A stretch of DNA of 64,000 nucleotides from Selenomonas ruminantium AC2024 (GTDB taxonomy: Bacteria > Bacillota > Negativicutes > Selenomonadales > Selenomonadaceae). Location of the stretch: NCBI RefSeq assembly GCF_000687995.1, contig NZ_JIAC01000001.1:2542001-2606000 (forward strand). The letters are read 5' to 3'. How positions within the stretch are numbered: the stretch's first letter is position 1; every line of letters starts with the position of its first letter. The position numbers and the translations under genes were made by a program. Under the pieces are notes generated by a model. The model saw only the letters and a program-made list of their open reading frames with translations. It was not told the DNA's origin and did not search any database. Below are positions 16,748 through 25,305 of the stretch, piece by piece.

Positions 16748-17059
16748 TTAAGCTTCGATCTTTTCGATAACAACCTTCGTGAACGGCTGACGATGACCCT
16801 GACGTTTACGGTAGTTGCTCTTAGCCTTGTACTTGAAGACCAGAATCTTCTTGTCCTTGCCCTGAGCTTCAACCTTGCCCGTTACTTTGGCACCTTCAAC
16901 AACCGGCTTGCCAACTTTGACATCACCATCGTTTACTACCGTCAGAACTTCGTCAAACACTACAGCTTCGCCTTCAGCAGCGGAGAGCTTCTCCACCATG
17001 ATTACATCACCTTCAGCGACCTTGTACTGCTTGCCACCAGTTTTGATAATTGCGTACAT
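16748..17059 (-). CDS. rplU: Ribosomal protein L21
   Basis: Large-subunit protein binding 23S rRNA. The 103 residues include [18 protein letters not shown], the loop with [10 protein letters not shown] and the L21 signature [20 protein letters not shown] near the C-terminus. It is first gene of rplU-prp-rpmA, with GGAGGT 8 bases before the ATG and a structured leader upstream. Confidence 0.97.
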   Translation of the reverse strand: MYAIIKTGGKQYKVAEGDVIMVEKLSAAEGEAVVFDEVLTVVNDGDVKVGKPVVEGAKVTGKVEAQGKDKKILVFKYKAKSNYRKRQGHRQPFTKVVIEKIEA

Positions 17060-17061
17060 GA

Positions 17062-17185
17062 AAACACCTCCCTATAGATTACTCGCCAACTACGGCACTG
17101 CCACAAGGCAGATTTTACAGCCTCGCTGTGCGGTTGGGGATGGGTTATAAAACCCAAATCAGACGCACTGCATGCGTCTACAGTT
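17062..17185 (-). promoter_or_regulatory. Structured 5' leader of rplU (possible L21 leader)
   Basis: The region between the promoter and rplU, read on the minus strand, can form AGACGCA...TGCGTCT (17160-17180), TGGGTT/AACCCA (near 17143-17156) and a third stem further down. Firmicute rplU operons often have an autoregulatory L21 leader. This one is in the right place, but a covariance-model search is needed to confirm it. Confidence 0.5.
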
Positions 17186-17189
17186 AGTA

Positions 17190-17218
17190 ATAGTAACATA
17201 GGCCTAAGGCCTTGTCAA
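17190..17218 (-). promoter_or_regulatory. Promoter of rplU-prp-rpmA
   Basis: On the minus strand, TTGACA (17213-17218), a 17-base spacer and TACTAT (17190-17195). It lies about 130 bases upstream of the rplU ATG, which leaves room for the leader. Confidence 0.75.
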
Positions 17219-17290
17219 GAAAAATAATTGCATTATCTTCTCCTATGTTCGTATAGGAAAATCCTATCTATTATATTGTGCAAAGTGACA

Positions 17291-17319
17291 TTGAGATTTT
17301 CCCGTTTTTTCGTTATAAT
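17291..17319 (+). promoter_or_regulatory. Promoter of the tatA operon
   Basis: TTGAGA (17291-17296), 17-base spacer, TATAAT (17314-17319), 41 bases before the tatA ATG. It diverges from the rplU promoter. Confidence 0.75.
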
Positions 17320-17360
17320 GTACAAGTGTATAGAATAAGTAACGTTTAGGAGGAATTATC

Positions 17361-17579
17361 ATGATTAGTCCATATACCGCAGGTGCGTTAGTATTGGTTG
17401 CTCTGATTGTTTTCGGCCCCAGCAAGCTGCCGGAAATTGGCAAAGCTCTGGGCAAGGGCATCAAGGAATTCAAATCCGGTGTTGTCGATGAAGCTAAGAA
17501 GCCGGAAGATACGCAGATGATGAACGTAACGGAACAGCCCAAAGAACTGCCCAAGGCTGAAGACCAGACGAAACAGTAA
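17361..17579 (+). CDS. tatA: Sec-independent translocase subunit TatA
   Basis: Forms the size-variable pore component of the twin-arginine translocase. The 72 residues have one N-terminal membrane helix ([12 protein letters not shown]), the [21 protein letters not shown] amphipathic helix and a polar charged tail. AGGAGG lies just before the ATG. tatC follows after 13 bases. With no TatB gene beside it, this is the minimal TatAC arrangement common in Firmicutes. A likely Tat substrate, the fumarate reductase flavoprotein, is encoded at 25306-27153. Confidence 0.94.
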   Translation: MISPYTAGALVLVALIVFGPSKLPEIGKALGKGIKEFKSGVVDEAKKPEDTQMMNVTEQPKELPKAEDQTKQ

Positions 17580-17592
17580 GCCGGTGGCATAA

Positions 17593-18366
17593 ATGGCAGA
17601 AGAACAAAAATACGAAGAAATCGAGGCGCCCAAGCAGATTGGCGCCCCGGCAGATGCCGAAGTGGTCTTAGACGATGGCAGCATGTCCCTGATTGCCCAT
17701 CTGACCGAGCTTAGAAGCCGCCTGATTAAATGTCTGGTAGCTACGGCGCTTGGAAGCTGTGTGGGCTATTTTTTCATTCAGGATATCATGCACTATCTGA
17801 CCCTGCCGGCGGGCAAACTCTATTACATGCAGCCCGCTGAAGCATTCTTTACCTATTTAAAGGTAGCCTGCGTGGCCGGTTTCCTTCTGGCACTGCCCAT
17901 TATCTTTTGGCAGGTCTGGCGTTTTTTCCTGCCCGCCCTGACATCGAGGGAACGTATGGTGCTTGGTATTGTGGTGCCGGCATCCGTCGTTCTTTTTTTC
18001 TGTGGACTGGCCTTTTCCTTTTTCCTGGTGCTGCCAGCGGGTATCAAATTCTTCCTGGGCTTCGGCAATGCAGAGCTGGAAGCGCTGCTGTCGGTGAACA
18101 AATACTTTGACTTTGTCATCATGTTTGTCCTGCCCTTTGGCTTTATCTTTGAACTGCCGTTGGTCATGACCATTATGGGCAAGATGGGGCTTATCACCTC
18201 CGCATTCTTAAAGAAGTATCAGCGGATTATCATCTTCCTGTCCTTCGTCGTCGGCGCGCTCATTACGCCGACCCCGGATGTGTTCACCCAGTCCATGATT
18301 GCCCTGCCCATCATCGTACTTTATGAGGTAGGCTATTTCATTGTTCGTTATATTTTACGCAGATAA
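17593..18366 (+). CDS. tatC: Sec-independent translocase subunit TatC
   Basis: Receptor for twin-arginine signal peptides in the cytoplasmic membrane. The 257 residues start with an acidic cytoplasmic tail, then SLIAHLTELRSRLIKCL, the typical TatC N-terminal helix with the HLxELRxR motif. Six hydrophobic segments follow, with the family's FxxYLKVA-like TYLKVACVAGFLLALPII and the conserved Pro/Thr-Pro segment ALITPTPDVFTQ. The tail ends in basic residues. It is co-transcribed with tatA and lies 15 bases before the ubiD-family gene. Confidence 0.95.
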   Translation: MAEEQKYEEIEAPKQIGAPADAEVVLDDGSMSLIAHLTELRSRLIKCLVATALGSCVGYFFIQDIMHYLTLPAGKLYYMQPAEAFFTYLKVACVAGFLLALPIIFWQVWRFFLPALTSRERMVLGIVVPASVVLFFCGLAFSFFLVLPAGIKFFLGFGNAELEALLSVNKYFDFVIMFVLPFGFIFELPLVMTIMGKMGLITSAFLKKYQRIIIFLSFVVGALITPTPDVFTQSMIALPIIVLYEVGYFIVRYILRR

Positions 18367-18381
18367 GAGGAGGTAAAATTC

Positions 18382-19842
18382 TTGGCTTATAAGGACTTGC
18401 GGGAATTTATGGCCGACTTGGAGTCCAAGGGACTCTTAAAGCGCATAAAGACCGAGGTTGACCCGGAACTCGAGATTACGGAAATCACCGACCGGGTATC
18501 CAAAATGGAAGGGGACAAAAACGTCGCCCTGCTCTTTGAAAACGTCAAAGGCTCGAAAATGCCCGTGCTCATGAACGCCTTCGGCAGCTATGAACGCATG
18601 GCGATGGCCCTCGGTGTGGAAAAGCTCGATGATGTTGCAGACGAGCTACGGGAGATGCTCAAGCTCCCCTACGTTTCCCTGCAAAACAAAATGAACGTTG
18701 TGACCATGATTCCCATGATTAAGCGCGCAATTAACTTCCCGAAATACGTGAAGAATGCGCCCTGCCAGGAAGTTGTGGAAACGGAAAATCCGAGTCTTGA
18801 CGATATTCCCATTCTCAAATGCTGGCCCGATGACGGCGGCCCCTTCGTGACCCTGCCCTTGGTGTTCACCAAGAACCCCAAGACCGGCAAGCGCAATGTG
18901 GGCATGTACCGCCTGCAAAAATACGACAGCCGCACCACAGGCATGCACTGGCATATCCACAAGAACGGCGCAGAAAACTTCCGCGATACCAAGGCGCAGG
19001 GCGGCGATAGAATCGAAGCGGCAGTAGCCATCGGCACGGACCCGGTGCTTACCTATGCTGCGACCGCTCCTCTGCCCCGCGATATTGATGAAATGGTCTT
19101 TGCCGGTTTCCTGCGACATAAATCCGTGGAAATGGTCAAGTGCAAGACCGTGGATATCGAAGTGCCCGCCACGGCCGAAATCATCCTAGAAGGCTATGTG
19201 CTGACGGATGAAAAGCGCCGCGAAGGCCCCTTTGGCGACCATACGGGCTATTATTCTTTGGCAGACGATTATCCCGTGTTCCATATCACAGCGATTACCC
19301 ACCGCAAGGACCCGATTTACTTCTCCACGGTGGTCGGCAAGCCGCCTATGGAGGACTGTTACCTCGCCAAGGCTACGGAACGCATCTTCCTGCCGATTCT
19401 ACAGCAGATGCAGCCGGAAATCATCGACATCAATATGCCGCTTGAGGGCGTATTCCATGACTGCTGCATCGTATCCATCAAGAAGCAGTACCCCATGCAG
19501 GCCCGCAAGGTCATGCACGCACTCTGGGGCATGGGGCAGATGATGAACGTCAAGATGATTATCGTCGTCGATGCCCATGTCAACGTACAGGACCTCAAGG
19601 AAGTCTGGTGGCGCGTCTACAACAATATCGACGCCAAGCACGATTTGGAAATCGTCGAAGGCCCGCTGGACGTTCTCGACCACTCCTCCCCCATGGCCAA
19701 GTGGGGCGCCAAGCTGGGCATTGATGCCACCAAGACCTGGCCGGAAGAGGGCCACACCCGGGAATGGCCGGAGGAAATCAATATGAGCGAGGAAATCAAG
19801 GCAAAAGTTGATGCCAAGTGGAAGGAGCTTGGTCTCGATTGA
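18382..19842 (+). CDS. UbiD-family prenylated-FMN decarboxylase (menaquinone pathway type)
   Basis: UbiD enzymes decarboxylate aromatic or polyprenyl-aromatic acids using prenylated FMN. The 486 residues are of full length. They start AYKDLREFMADLESKGLLKRI and contain PFVTLPLVFTKNPKTGKRNVGMYR, the conserved GPFGDHTGYY and DCYLAKATERIFLP, and HSSPMAKWGAKLGIDAT. The start is TTG at 18382 with GAGGAGG 8 bases upstream. It overlaps a UbiA-type gene, which suggests that the pair converts the futalosine-pathway product toward menaquinone (MqnL-like). That assignment is from context, since other UbiD substrates are possible. Confidence 0.85.
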   Translation: MAYKDLREFMADLESKGLLKRIKTEVDPELEITEITDRVSKMEGDKNVALLFENVKGSKMPVLMNAFGSYERMAMALGVEKLDDVADELREMLKLPYVSLQNKMNVVTMIPMIKRAINFPKYVKNAPCQEVVETENPSLDDIPILKCWPDDGGPFVTLPLVFTKNPKTGKRNVGMYRLQKYDSRTTGMHWHIHKNGAENFRDTKAQGGDRIEAAVAIGTDPVLTYAATAPLPRDIDEMVFAGFLRHKSVEMVKCKTVDIEVPATAEIILEGYVLTDEKRREGPFGDHTGYYSLADDYPVFHITAITHRKDPIYFSTVVGKPPMEDCYLAKATERIFLPILQQMQPEIIDINMPLEGVFHDCCIVSIKKQYPMQARKVMHALWGMGQMMNVKMIIVVDAHVNVQDLKEVWWRVYNNIDAKHDLEIVEGPLDVLDHSSPMAKWGAKLGIDATKTWPEEGHTREWPEEINMSEEIKAKVDAKWKELGLD

Positions 19843-20687
19843 TTGATATAAAAGCCCATATTAACAACGTGGCTTTGCACCACACCATTTTTGATTTGCC
19901 CTTTGCCTTTATGGGTGCCGTACTGGCAGCAGGCGGCCAGCCCACTTTCCATGACCTGCTCTGGATTGCGCTGGCCATCACCACGGGCCGGGCGGCAGCC
20001 ATGGCGCTGGATAACCTGGCGGATTTGAAATACGACAGCCAGCAGCCCCGCATGAGCTACCGGGCGATGGTCAGCGGCCGCATTACCAAGCGGGAAGCCA
20101 AGATTTTTATCGTCATCTGCCTCGTGCTGATGGTGCTTTCCGTCATGCAGCTGCAGCCCATTTGCCTGTACCTTCTGCCGCTGGCTGCCCTGCCCTTTTT
20201 GATTTACCCCTTCACCAAGCGCTTCACCGGCTGGTGCCATCTCTTCTTAGGCGTAGCCATCGCCATGGCTCCGGCAGGCGGCTGGGTTGGTGTCAGCGGG
20301 GAAATCACCACCCCCATGGTGCTCCTGTGCATTGCCGTAGCTCTTTGGATTGGCGCCTTTGACGCCATGTACGGTGCTCAGGACAAGGAATTTGACAAGA
20401 GTCAGGGCCTGCATTCTCTGGCCGTAAGTTACGGGGCTGAAAATGCCTTTAAGCTGTCGGCTGCAATGCATGTCATCTGCATTGCCTGCTTCTTTGCCGT
20501 GGGCGTCATGATGTCCTTGGGACAGCTTTACTTTATCGGCGTGGGCATTGCGGCAGGTACCCTTATCTATCAGCACCGCATAGTGAGCCCCACGGATTTC
20601 AGTCAGGTGACCCAGCGGTACTTTATGCGCAACGGCATCGTGTCCGTAGCCATCTTCGTATGTACCTGGCTTAGTTTCTACTTATAA
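19839..20687 (+). CDS. UbiA-family polyprenyltransferase (MqnP/MenA-like)
   Basis: Membrane enzyme that attaches a polyprenyl chain to an aromatic acid. The product of about 282 residues has eight or so hydrophobic segments and both Asp-rich motifs: DNLADLKYD (first; usual NRxxDxxxD, here N-L-A-D-L-K-Y-D) and DAMYGAQDKEFD (second). TTG at 19839 is the probable start. It overlaps the ubiD stop and has AAGGAG 11 bases upstream. A GTG at 19818 is the alternative. Pairing with a UbiD-type decarboxylase points to menaquinone synthesis through 1,4-dihydroxy-6-naphthoate, but this is inferred. Confidence 0.85.
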   Translation: MIDIKAHINNVALHHTIFDLPFAFMGAVLAAGGQPTFHDLLWIALAITTGRAAAMALDNLADLKYDSQQPRMSYRAMVSGRITKREAKIFIVICLVLMVLSVMQLQPICLYLLPLAALPFLIYPFTKRFTGWCHLFLGVAIAMAPAGGWVGVSGEITTPMVLLCIAVALWIGAFDAMYGAQDKEFDKSQGLHSLAVSYGAENAFKLSAAMHVICIACFFAVGVMMSLGQLYFIGVGIAAGTLIYQHRIVSPTDFSQVTQRYFMRNGIVSVAIFVCTWLSFYL

Positions 20688-20709
20688 TCAACAAAATTGA
20701 GGTGACTCC

Positions 20710-21573
20710 ATGTCCGCAAAAATTCTCGAAGGCAAGTTTTTCGCACAGCAGTTAAAAGACGATGCAGGGCGCCGCGCGGCGGCTTTGCAGGAAAAATATG
20801 GCCGCGCTCCGGGGCTGGCCGTTATCCGCGTGGGTAACGACCCGGCTTCTGAAGTCTATGTCCGCAACAAGGACAAGGCCTGCGCCGCTTTGGGGCTTCA
20901 TTCCGAAGTTATCGCGATGCCCGAAGAAACCAGCAAAGACGAATTAATCGCCAAGATAGATGCCCTCAATGCCGATGAAAAAATCGACGGCATTCTCGTG
21001 CAGCTGCCCCTGCCTGCCCAGATTGCGCAGTTTGAGGCCGAAATCCTTAACCGCATTGACCCGTCAAAAGATGTTGACGGCTTCCATCCCGTCAATGTCG
21101 GCAAGATGGTGACGGGCGAACCAGCCCTGCTGCCCTGCACGCCGGCAGGCTGCATCCGCATGCTGGAAATGGCCGGCATTGAAATCGCTGGCAAACGTGC
21201 CGTGGTCATCGGCCGCAGCAACATCGTGGGCAAACCCATGTTCCATCTACTGATGGCGAAAAACGCGACTGTAACAGTGTGCCATTCCCGCACCGAGAAT
21301 TTAGCGGAAATCACCCGTCAGGCCGATATTTTGGTCGCGGCCATTGGCAAGCCCAATTTTGTGAAAAAAGATATGGTAAAAAAAGGTGCAACCGTCATTG
21401 ATGTCGGCATCAACCACATTGCCCCCAAGAAACTTGTGGGCGATGTGGACTTTGAAGCCGTCAGCGAAATTGCCGGCGCCATCACCCCCGTACCGGGCGG
21501 TGTAGGTCTCTTGACTGTCGCCATGCTCATGCAGAATGTTGTGCAGGCAGCAGAAACGCACCTACAATGTTAA
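20710..21573 (+). CDS. folD: Methylene-THF dehydrogenase/methenyl-THF cyclohydrolase FolD
   Basis: Interconverts 5,10-methylene-THF and 10-formyl-THF through two reactions. The 287 residues are of normal length. They show VGNDPASEVYVRNKDKAC with the catalytic Lys/Tyr region, GILVQLPLP, DVDGFHPVNVGKM, CTPAGCIRMLE, the Rossmann motif VVIGRSNIVGKPM and VTPVPGGVG-like ITPVPGGVGLLTVAML. GAGGTGA precedes the ATG. The fhs gene lies 160 bases downstream beyond a repeat, so the two act in the same C1 route. Confidence 0.97.
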   Translation: MSAKILEGKFFAQQLKDDAGRRAAALQEKYGRAPGLAVIRVGNDPASEVYVRNKDKACAALGLHSEVIAMPEETSKDELIAKIDALNADEKIDGILVQLPLPAQIAQFEAEILNRIDPSKDVDGFHPVNVGKMVTGEPALLPCTPAGCIRMLEMAGIEIAGKRAVVIGRSNIVGKPMFHLLMAKNATVTVCHSRTENLAEITRQADILVAAIGKPNFVKKDMVKKGATVIDVGINHIAPKKLVGDVDFEAVSEIAGAITPVPGGVGLLTVAMLMQNVVQAAETHLQC

Positions 21574-21574
21574 T

Positions 21575-21685
21575 TATAGCCTTCCCCTCGAGGGGAAGGT
21601 GGGCGCGAAGCGCTCGGATGAGGTGCAAAATTCAATACCTCATCCGCCCCTGACGGGGCACCTTCTCCAAGTGGGGAAGGCTATA
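21575..21685. repeat. Dispersed palindromic repeat B1 (cloverleaf-like)
   Basis: TATAGCCTTCCCC (21575-21587) pairs with GGGGAAGGCTATA (21673-21685). Inside are a GCGC-GAA-GCGC mini-hairpin, a central stem GGATGAGGT / ACCTCATCC and a CCCC-TGAC-GGGG arm. This gives a four-way layout. Related, shorter copies are at 27289-27337 and 41890-41973. Confidence 0.8.
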
Positions 21686-21733
21686 ACTATATAGCTTTAT
21701 GTAAAGTTTTTATGCAGAGGAGAAGAAAGCTCA

Positions 21734-23401
21734 ATGAAAACCGATGTGGAAATCGCGCAGAGCGCAGAAATGCAGGACATTCGCCGTATTGCGGAGAAAC
21801 TCAACATCTCCGAGGATGAACTCGAACTCTATGGCAAGTACAAGGCCAAAATCAGTCTGGACGCCTGGCAGCGGGTCAAAGACCAGCCCAACGGCAAGCT
21901 GGTGCTGGTGACAGCCATCAATCCGACTCCGGCTGGCGAAGGCAAGACGACCACCAGCGTAGGCCTTGCCGATACCTTCCATAAGCAGGGCAAGAAGGTT
22001 GCCGTGGCCCTGCGTGAACCCTCCCTTGGCCCCTGCTTTGGCCTCAAGGGCGGCGCTGCTGGTGGCGGTTATGCACAGGTCGTGCCCATGGAAGACATCA
22101 ACCTGCACTTTACCGGTGACTTCCATGCCATCACCACGGCCCACAATTTGCTCGCTGCCGTAATCGACAATCATATCCAGCAGGGCAACGCCCTCGATAT
22201 CGATGTGCGCCGCGTGGTCTGGAAACGCGTGCTCGACCTCAATGACCGCGCCCTGCGCCATGTCGTTATCGGTATGGGCGGCAAGGCTCACGGCGTGCCC
22301 CGCGAAACTGGCTTTGACATCACCGTGGCCTCCGAAATGATGGCCATCCTGTGCCTGGCCTCCGACCTCGAAGATATGAAAAAGCGCCTCGGCGAAATCG
22401 TTGTCGCCTACACCCGCGATGGCCGCGCCGTAAGAGCCAAGGAACTCAATGTCACAGGCGCCCTGACCCTGCTCTTTAAGGATGCCATCAAGCCGAATCT
22501 CGTACAGACCTTAGAAGGTACGCCCGCCTTTATCCACGGCGGCCCGTTTGCCAACATTGCCCATGGCTGCAATAGCGTCATGGCCACGAAATTCGCGCTC
22601 AAATTTGCTGACTATGTGGTGACTGAAGCCGGCTTCGGTGCTGACCTCGGCGCCGAAAAATTCCTCGATATCAAATGCCGCTTTGCCGGCATTCATCCGG
22701 ATGCCGTGGTTATCGTCGCTACTGTCCGCGCCCTCAAAATGCATGGCGGCATGGATAAGAAGGATTTGGGCAAAGTTGACATGTCAGCTTTGGAACGCGG
22801 TATGCAGAACCTCGAAAAGCATATTGAAAACATCCATAAATTTGGTCTGCCTGCTGTGGTGGCCATCAATGCCTTCCCCACCGATACCAAGGAAGAACTC
22901 GATTTCGTCGAAGCTGCCTGCAACAAGCGCGGCGCCGAAGTTGCCCTCTCCGAGGTCTGGGCCAAAGGCGGCGAAGGCGGCCTGAAGCTCGCCGAAAAAG
23001 TCGAAGCAGCCATGAATAAGCCCAACAACTTCCACTTCATCTATGAAACCGAACAGAGCGTAGAAGAAAAAATCACCGCCATCGCCAGGGAAATCTACGG
23101 CGCTGACGGTATCAGCTTCACCGCGGCAGCCCAAAAACAGCTCGCCGAAATCAAGGAACTGGGCTTTGACAAAATGCCCGTCTGCATGGCCAAGACCCAG
23201 TATTCCCTATCCGACGATGCCACGAAGATTGGCCGCCCCGAAGGCTTTACCGTCACCGTAAGAGAACTGCGCATCTCCGCCGGTGCCGGCTTCATCGTAG
23301 CGCTTACCGGCAACATCCTGACCATGCCCGGCCTGCCGAAGAAACCGGCTGCCGAAAACATGGATATCGATAATGAAGGAAAGATTACAGGACTTTTCTA
23401 A
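21734..23401 (+). CDS. fhs: Formate-tetrahydrofolate ligase
   Basis: Joins formate to THF using ATP to give 10-formyl-THF. The 555 residues are of full length. They carry the ATP-binding [90 protein letters not shown] and the C-terminal [30 protein letters not shown] Shine-Dalgarno precedes the ATG. It follows folD in the same direction and ends at a strong terminator. Confidence 0.97.
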   Translation: MKTDVEIAQSAEMQDIRRIAEKLNISEDELELYGKYKAKISLDAWQRVKDQPNGKLVLVTAINPTPAGEGKTTTSVGLADTFHKQGKKVAVALREPSLGPCFGLKGGAAGGGYAQVVPMEDINLHFTGDFHAITTAHNLLAAVIDNHIQQGNALDIDVRRVVWKRVLDLNDRALRHVVIGMGGKAHGVPRETGFDITVASEMMAILCLASDLEDMKKRLGEIVVAYTRDGRAVRAKELNVTGALTLLFKDAIKPNLVQTLEGTPAFIHGGPFANIAHGCNSVMATKFALKFADYVVTEAGFGADLGAEKFLDIKCRFAGIHPDAVVIVATVRALKMHGGMDKKDLGKVDMSALERGMQNLEKHIENIHKFGLPAVVAINAFPTDTKEELDFVEAACNKRGAEVALSEVWAKGGEGGLKLAEKVEAAMNKPNNFHFIYETEQSVEEKITAIAREIYGADGISFTAAAQKQLAEIKELGFDKMPVCMAKTQYSLSDDATKIGRPEGFTVTVRELRISAGAGFIVALTGNILTMPGLPKKPAAENMDIDNEGKITGLF

Positions 23402-23415
23402 AATAGTAAAACTGA

Positions 23416-23457
23416 AACAGCCGCTGTTGGGGATTGCCCCGACAGCGGCTGTTTTAT
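23416..23457 (+). terminator. Terminator after fhs
   Basis: AACAGCCGCTGT (23416-23427) pairs with ACAGCGGCTGTT (23442-23453), with an extra GGGG/CCCC inner stem and TTTTA. It separates fhs from the convergent fumarate reductase operon and probably works both ways. Confidence 0.9.
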
Positions 23458-23477
23458 GCATCATTATTTATTCACGT

Positions 23478-24344
23478 TCAACCGATTTTAAGTTTCGCTT
23501 GAGCCGATACATGGCGGTCAAAGCCCATATCTTCCTTGCTCATGCCGAGGGCAAAACCCACGAGCTGCTGCAAGTGCAGGATGGGAACCTCAGCCTGGGA
23601 GTGAACGGCTTCGCGGCCCTCCGGCTCGTACATGTCAAGCTGCATCTGGCAGAGCGGGCACGGCGTAGCAATGGCCATAGCACCGGCACGGCCTGCACTG
23701 TCTACAATCTGACCGGTAACAGTCAGTACATCATGTTCAGCGGCCAGCTGGGCATGGAAGCCACAGCATTTACGGCTGCCATCAAACCATACGGGTTCTG
23801 CACCGAGTTTGCGGATAAGGCGCTCCATATATTCGGGATGCTTGCCATCGCCATGGTTCATAATTTCCTGCGGGCGCAGGATATGGCAGCCATAGTAAGC
23901 GGCAATCTTGACGCCATGCAAAGGATTAACCACTTTGCCATCCAGAAGTTCCGGATGTTCGTCCAGAATCCAGAGGAAGTGGGTCACTTTACTCGTGCCT
24001 TTGTACTCATAGGGATGGCCAGATTCCTTGAGCACCTTGTTGACTTTTTCCTTGAGTTTGGCATCTTTATCGAGGCGGGCTTTGGCGGTGCGGAGCTGCA
24101 GGGTGCAGGTGTTGCACACCGTCATGATATCCAGGCCCATATTCTCGGCAATGGAGATGTTGCGGGCGTTGATAACCAGCGCCGCAAAATCATTGACCCC
24201 CTGTGCATGAGATGCGCCGCAGCAGGTCCAGTTGGGGATTTCCTCGATTTCAATGCCTAATTTATCGCAGACTTTGTTCAGCGAAGTATAGGCTTCAGCT
24301 GCTGCACCTTCCAGTACGCAGCCCGGAAATAATGCGTATTTCAT
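23478..24344 (-). CDS. Fumarate reductase/succinate dehydrogenase subunit E (HdrB-like, CCG domains)
   Basis: Likely membrane-associated quinone-reacting subunit of the type-E complex encoded with the next two genes. The 288 residues have two CCG-type cysteine motifs (NWTCCGASHAQG and SRKCCGFHAQ) with partner cysteines in FPGCVLEG, CNTCTLQL, YGCHILRP and CPLCQMQLD. This is the pattern that binds non-cubane Fe-S clusters in HdrB and SdhE. No transmembrane helix is visible, as expected for this class. The ATG at 24344 lies 2 bases after the TGA of the Fe-S subunit gene, so the two are coupled. Confidence 0.87.
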   Translation of the reverse strand: MKYALFPGCVLEGAAAEAYTSLNKVCDKLGIEIEEIPNWTCCGASHAQGVNDFAALVINARNISIAENMGLDIMTVCNTCTLQLRTAKARLDKDAKLKEKVNKVLKESGHPYEYKGTSKVTHFLWILDEHPELLDGKVVNPLHGVKIAAYYGCHILRPQEIMNHGDGKHPEYMERLIRKLGAEPVWFDGSRKCCGFHAQLAAEHDVLTVTGQIVDSAGRAGAMAIATPCPLCQMQLDMYEPEGREAVHSQAEVPILHLQQLVGFALGMSKEDMGFDRHVSAQAKLKIG

Positions 24345-24346
24345 AA

Positions 24347-25303
24347 TCATTCAGCCTCCTTCGCTGCCGCTTCGGCATTCTTCACAATCTTGCGGATGGT
24401 TTCGATTTCAGGATTCACCTTATGCTTATCCAGCGGATTCATCTTGCCTACCCGCATGAGGCGCAGAGCCATGGGCGCGCGCAGACCGGCCATCAGGAAG
24501 CCTTCGGATTTGATGTTGAGCTTGGATTCGTCCAGTGTGCCGGATTCGCTGATATCGTCATAGATGGCTTTCGCATGGCGGGCACCGACGTTGTCGTCCA
24601 GCTTCTTGGCAAAGGTTGCTTCCTTGAGTTTTTCAATCGCACCGGCCGGGTCAAGACCCTTCGGGCATTTGGCCGTACATTCCTGACAGTTGAAGCAGCG
24701 CCAGAGTCCGGCATCCACTACAGCTTTAAGGTGTTCTTCCGGGCTCTTATCACGGGAATCGGCCACGAGTTTTTCGGCTTTGACAAATACAAAGGGGTCA
24801 AGGAAGTCAGACTGATTCAGGCTGTTCTTATTGCACTCGGATACGCAGGAGCCGCAGAGAATGCAGCCGGCGTATTTCTTGTATTTGTTGAAATCCTCGG
24901 GGGACTGCTTGCAGCCTGTTTCCTTAGAGAACTCAGGCTTGGGCTGAACCACGGGTTTAATCTTCTTGATGCGGGCGTATTTGGGGTCCCAGTCCACCAC
25001 GAGGTCACGGATGACCTTGAAGTTGCCCAGCGGTTCAATGATGAGTTCGTTGGTATCGTAGCGCTTCACCAGATTTTCTACGAGCATTTCGCAGGCAAGT
25101 TCGGCATTGCCGTTGACACGGACAGCGCAGGCACCGCAGATACTCGAGCGGCAGGAGCAGGTAAAGGACAGAGTCGGGTCCTGTTTTTCCTTGATTTCAA
25201 TCAAGGCTTCGAGAACGGTCATGCCGGTTTTCAAAGTCACGGTGTAATCCTGTTCCCATTTTCTGCCTTCTACGAAGCGATGGATTCTAAGTTTCACATC
25301 CAT
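24347..25303 (-). CDS. Fumarate reductase/succinate dehydrogenase iron-sulfur subunit
   Basis: Electron-transfer subunit. The 318 residues hold a plant-type [2Fe-2S] domain (CSCRSSICGACAVRVNG, about 48-64) and two ferredoxin-type segments, CILCGSCVSECN and CFNCQECTAKCPKG. The C-terminal tail of about 100 residues is longer than in textbook SdhB and is Lys/Glu-rich. It lies 2 bases after the flavoprotein stop and 2 bases before the E subunit, forming one operon. The absence of a membrane-anchor gene with haem ligands places the complex in the SdhABE/MfrABE group. Confidence 0.9.
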   Translation of the reverse strand: MDVKLRIHRFVEGRKWEQDYTVTLKTGMTVLEALIEIKEKQDPTLSFTCSCRSSICGACAVRVNGNAELACEMLVENLVKRYDTNELIIEPLGNFKVIRDLVVDWDPKYARIKKIKPVVQPKPEFSKETGCKQSPEDFNKYKKYAGCILCGSCVSECNKNSLNQSDFLDPFVFVKAEKLVADSRDKSPEEHLKAVVDAGLWRCFNCQECTAKCPKGLDPAGAIEKLKEATFAKKLDDNVGARHAKAIYDDISESGTLDESKLNIKSEGFLMAGLRAPMALRLMRVGKMNPLDKHKVNPEIETIRKIVKNAEAAAKEAE

Positions 25304-25305
25304 AA

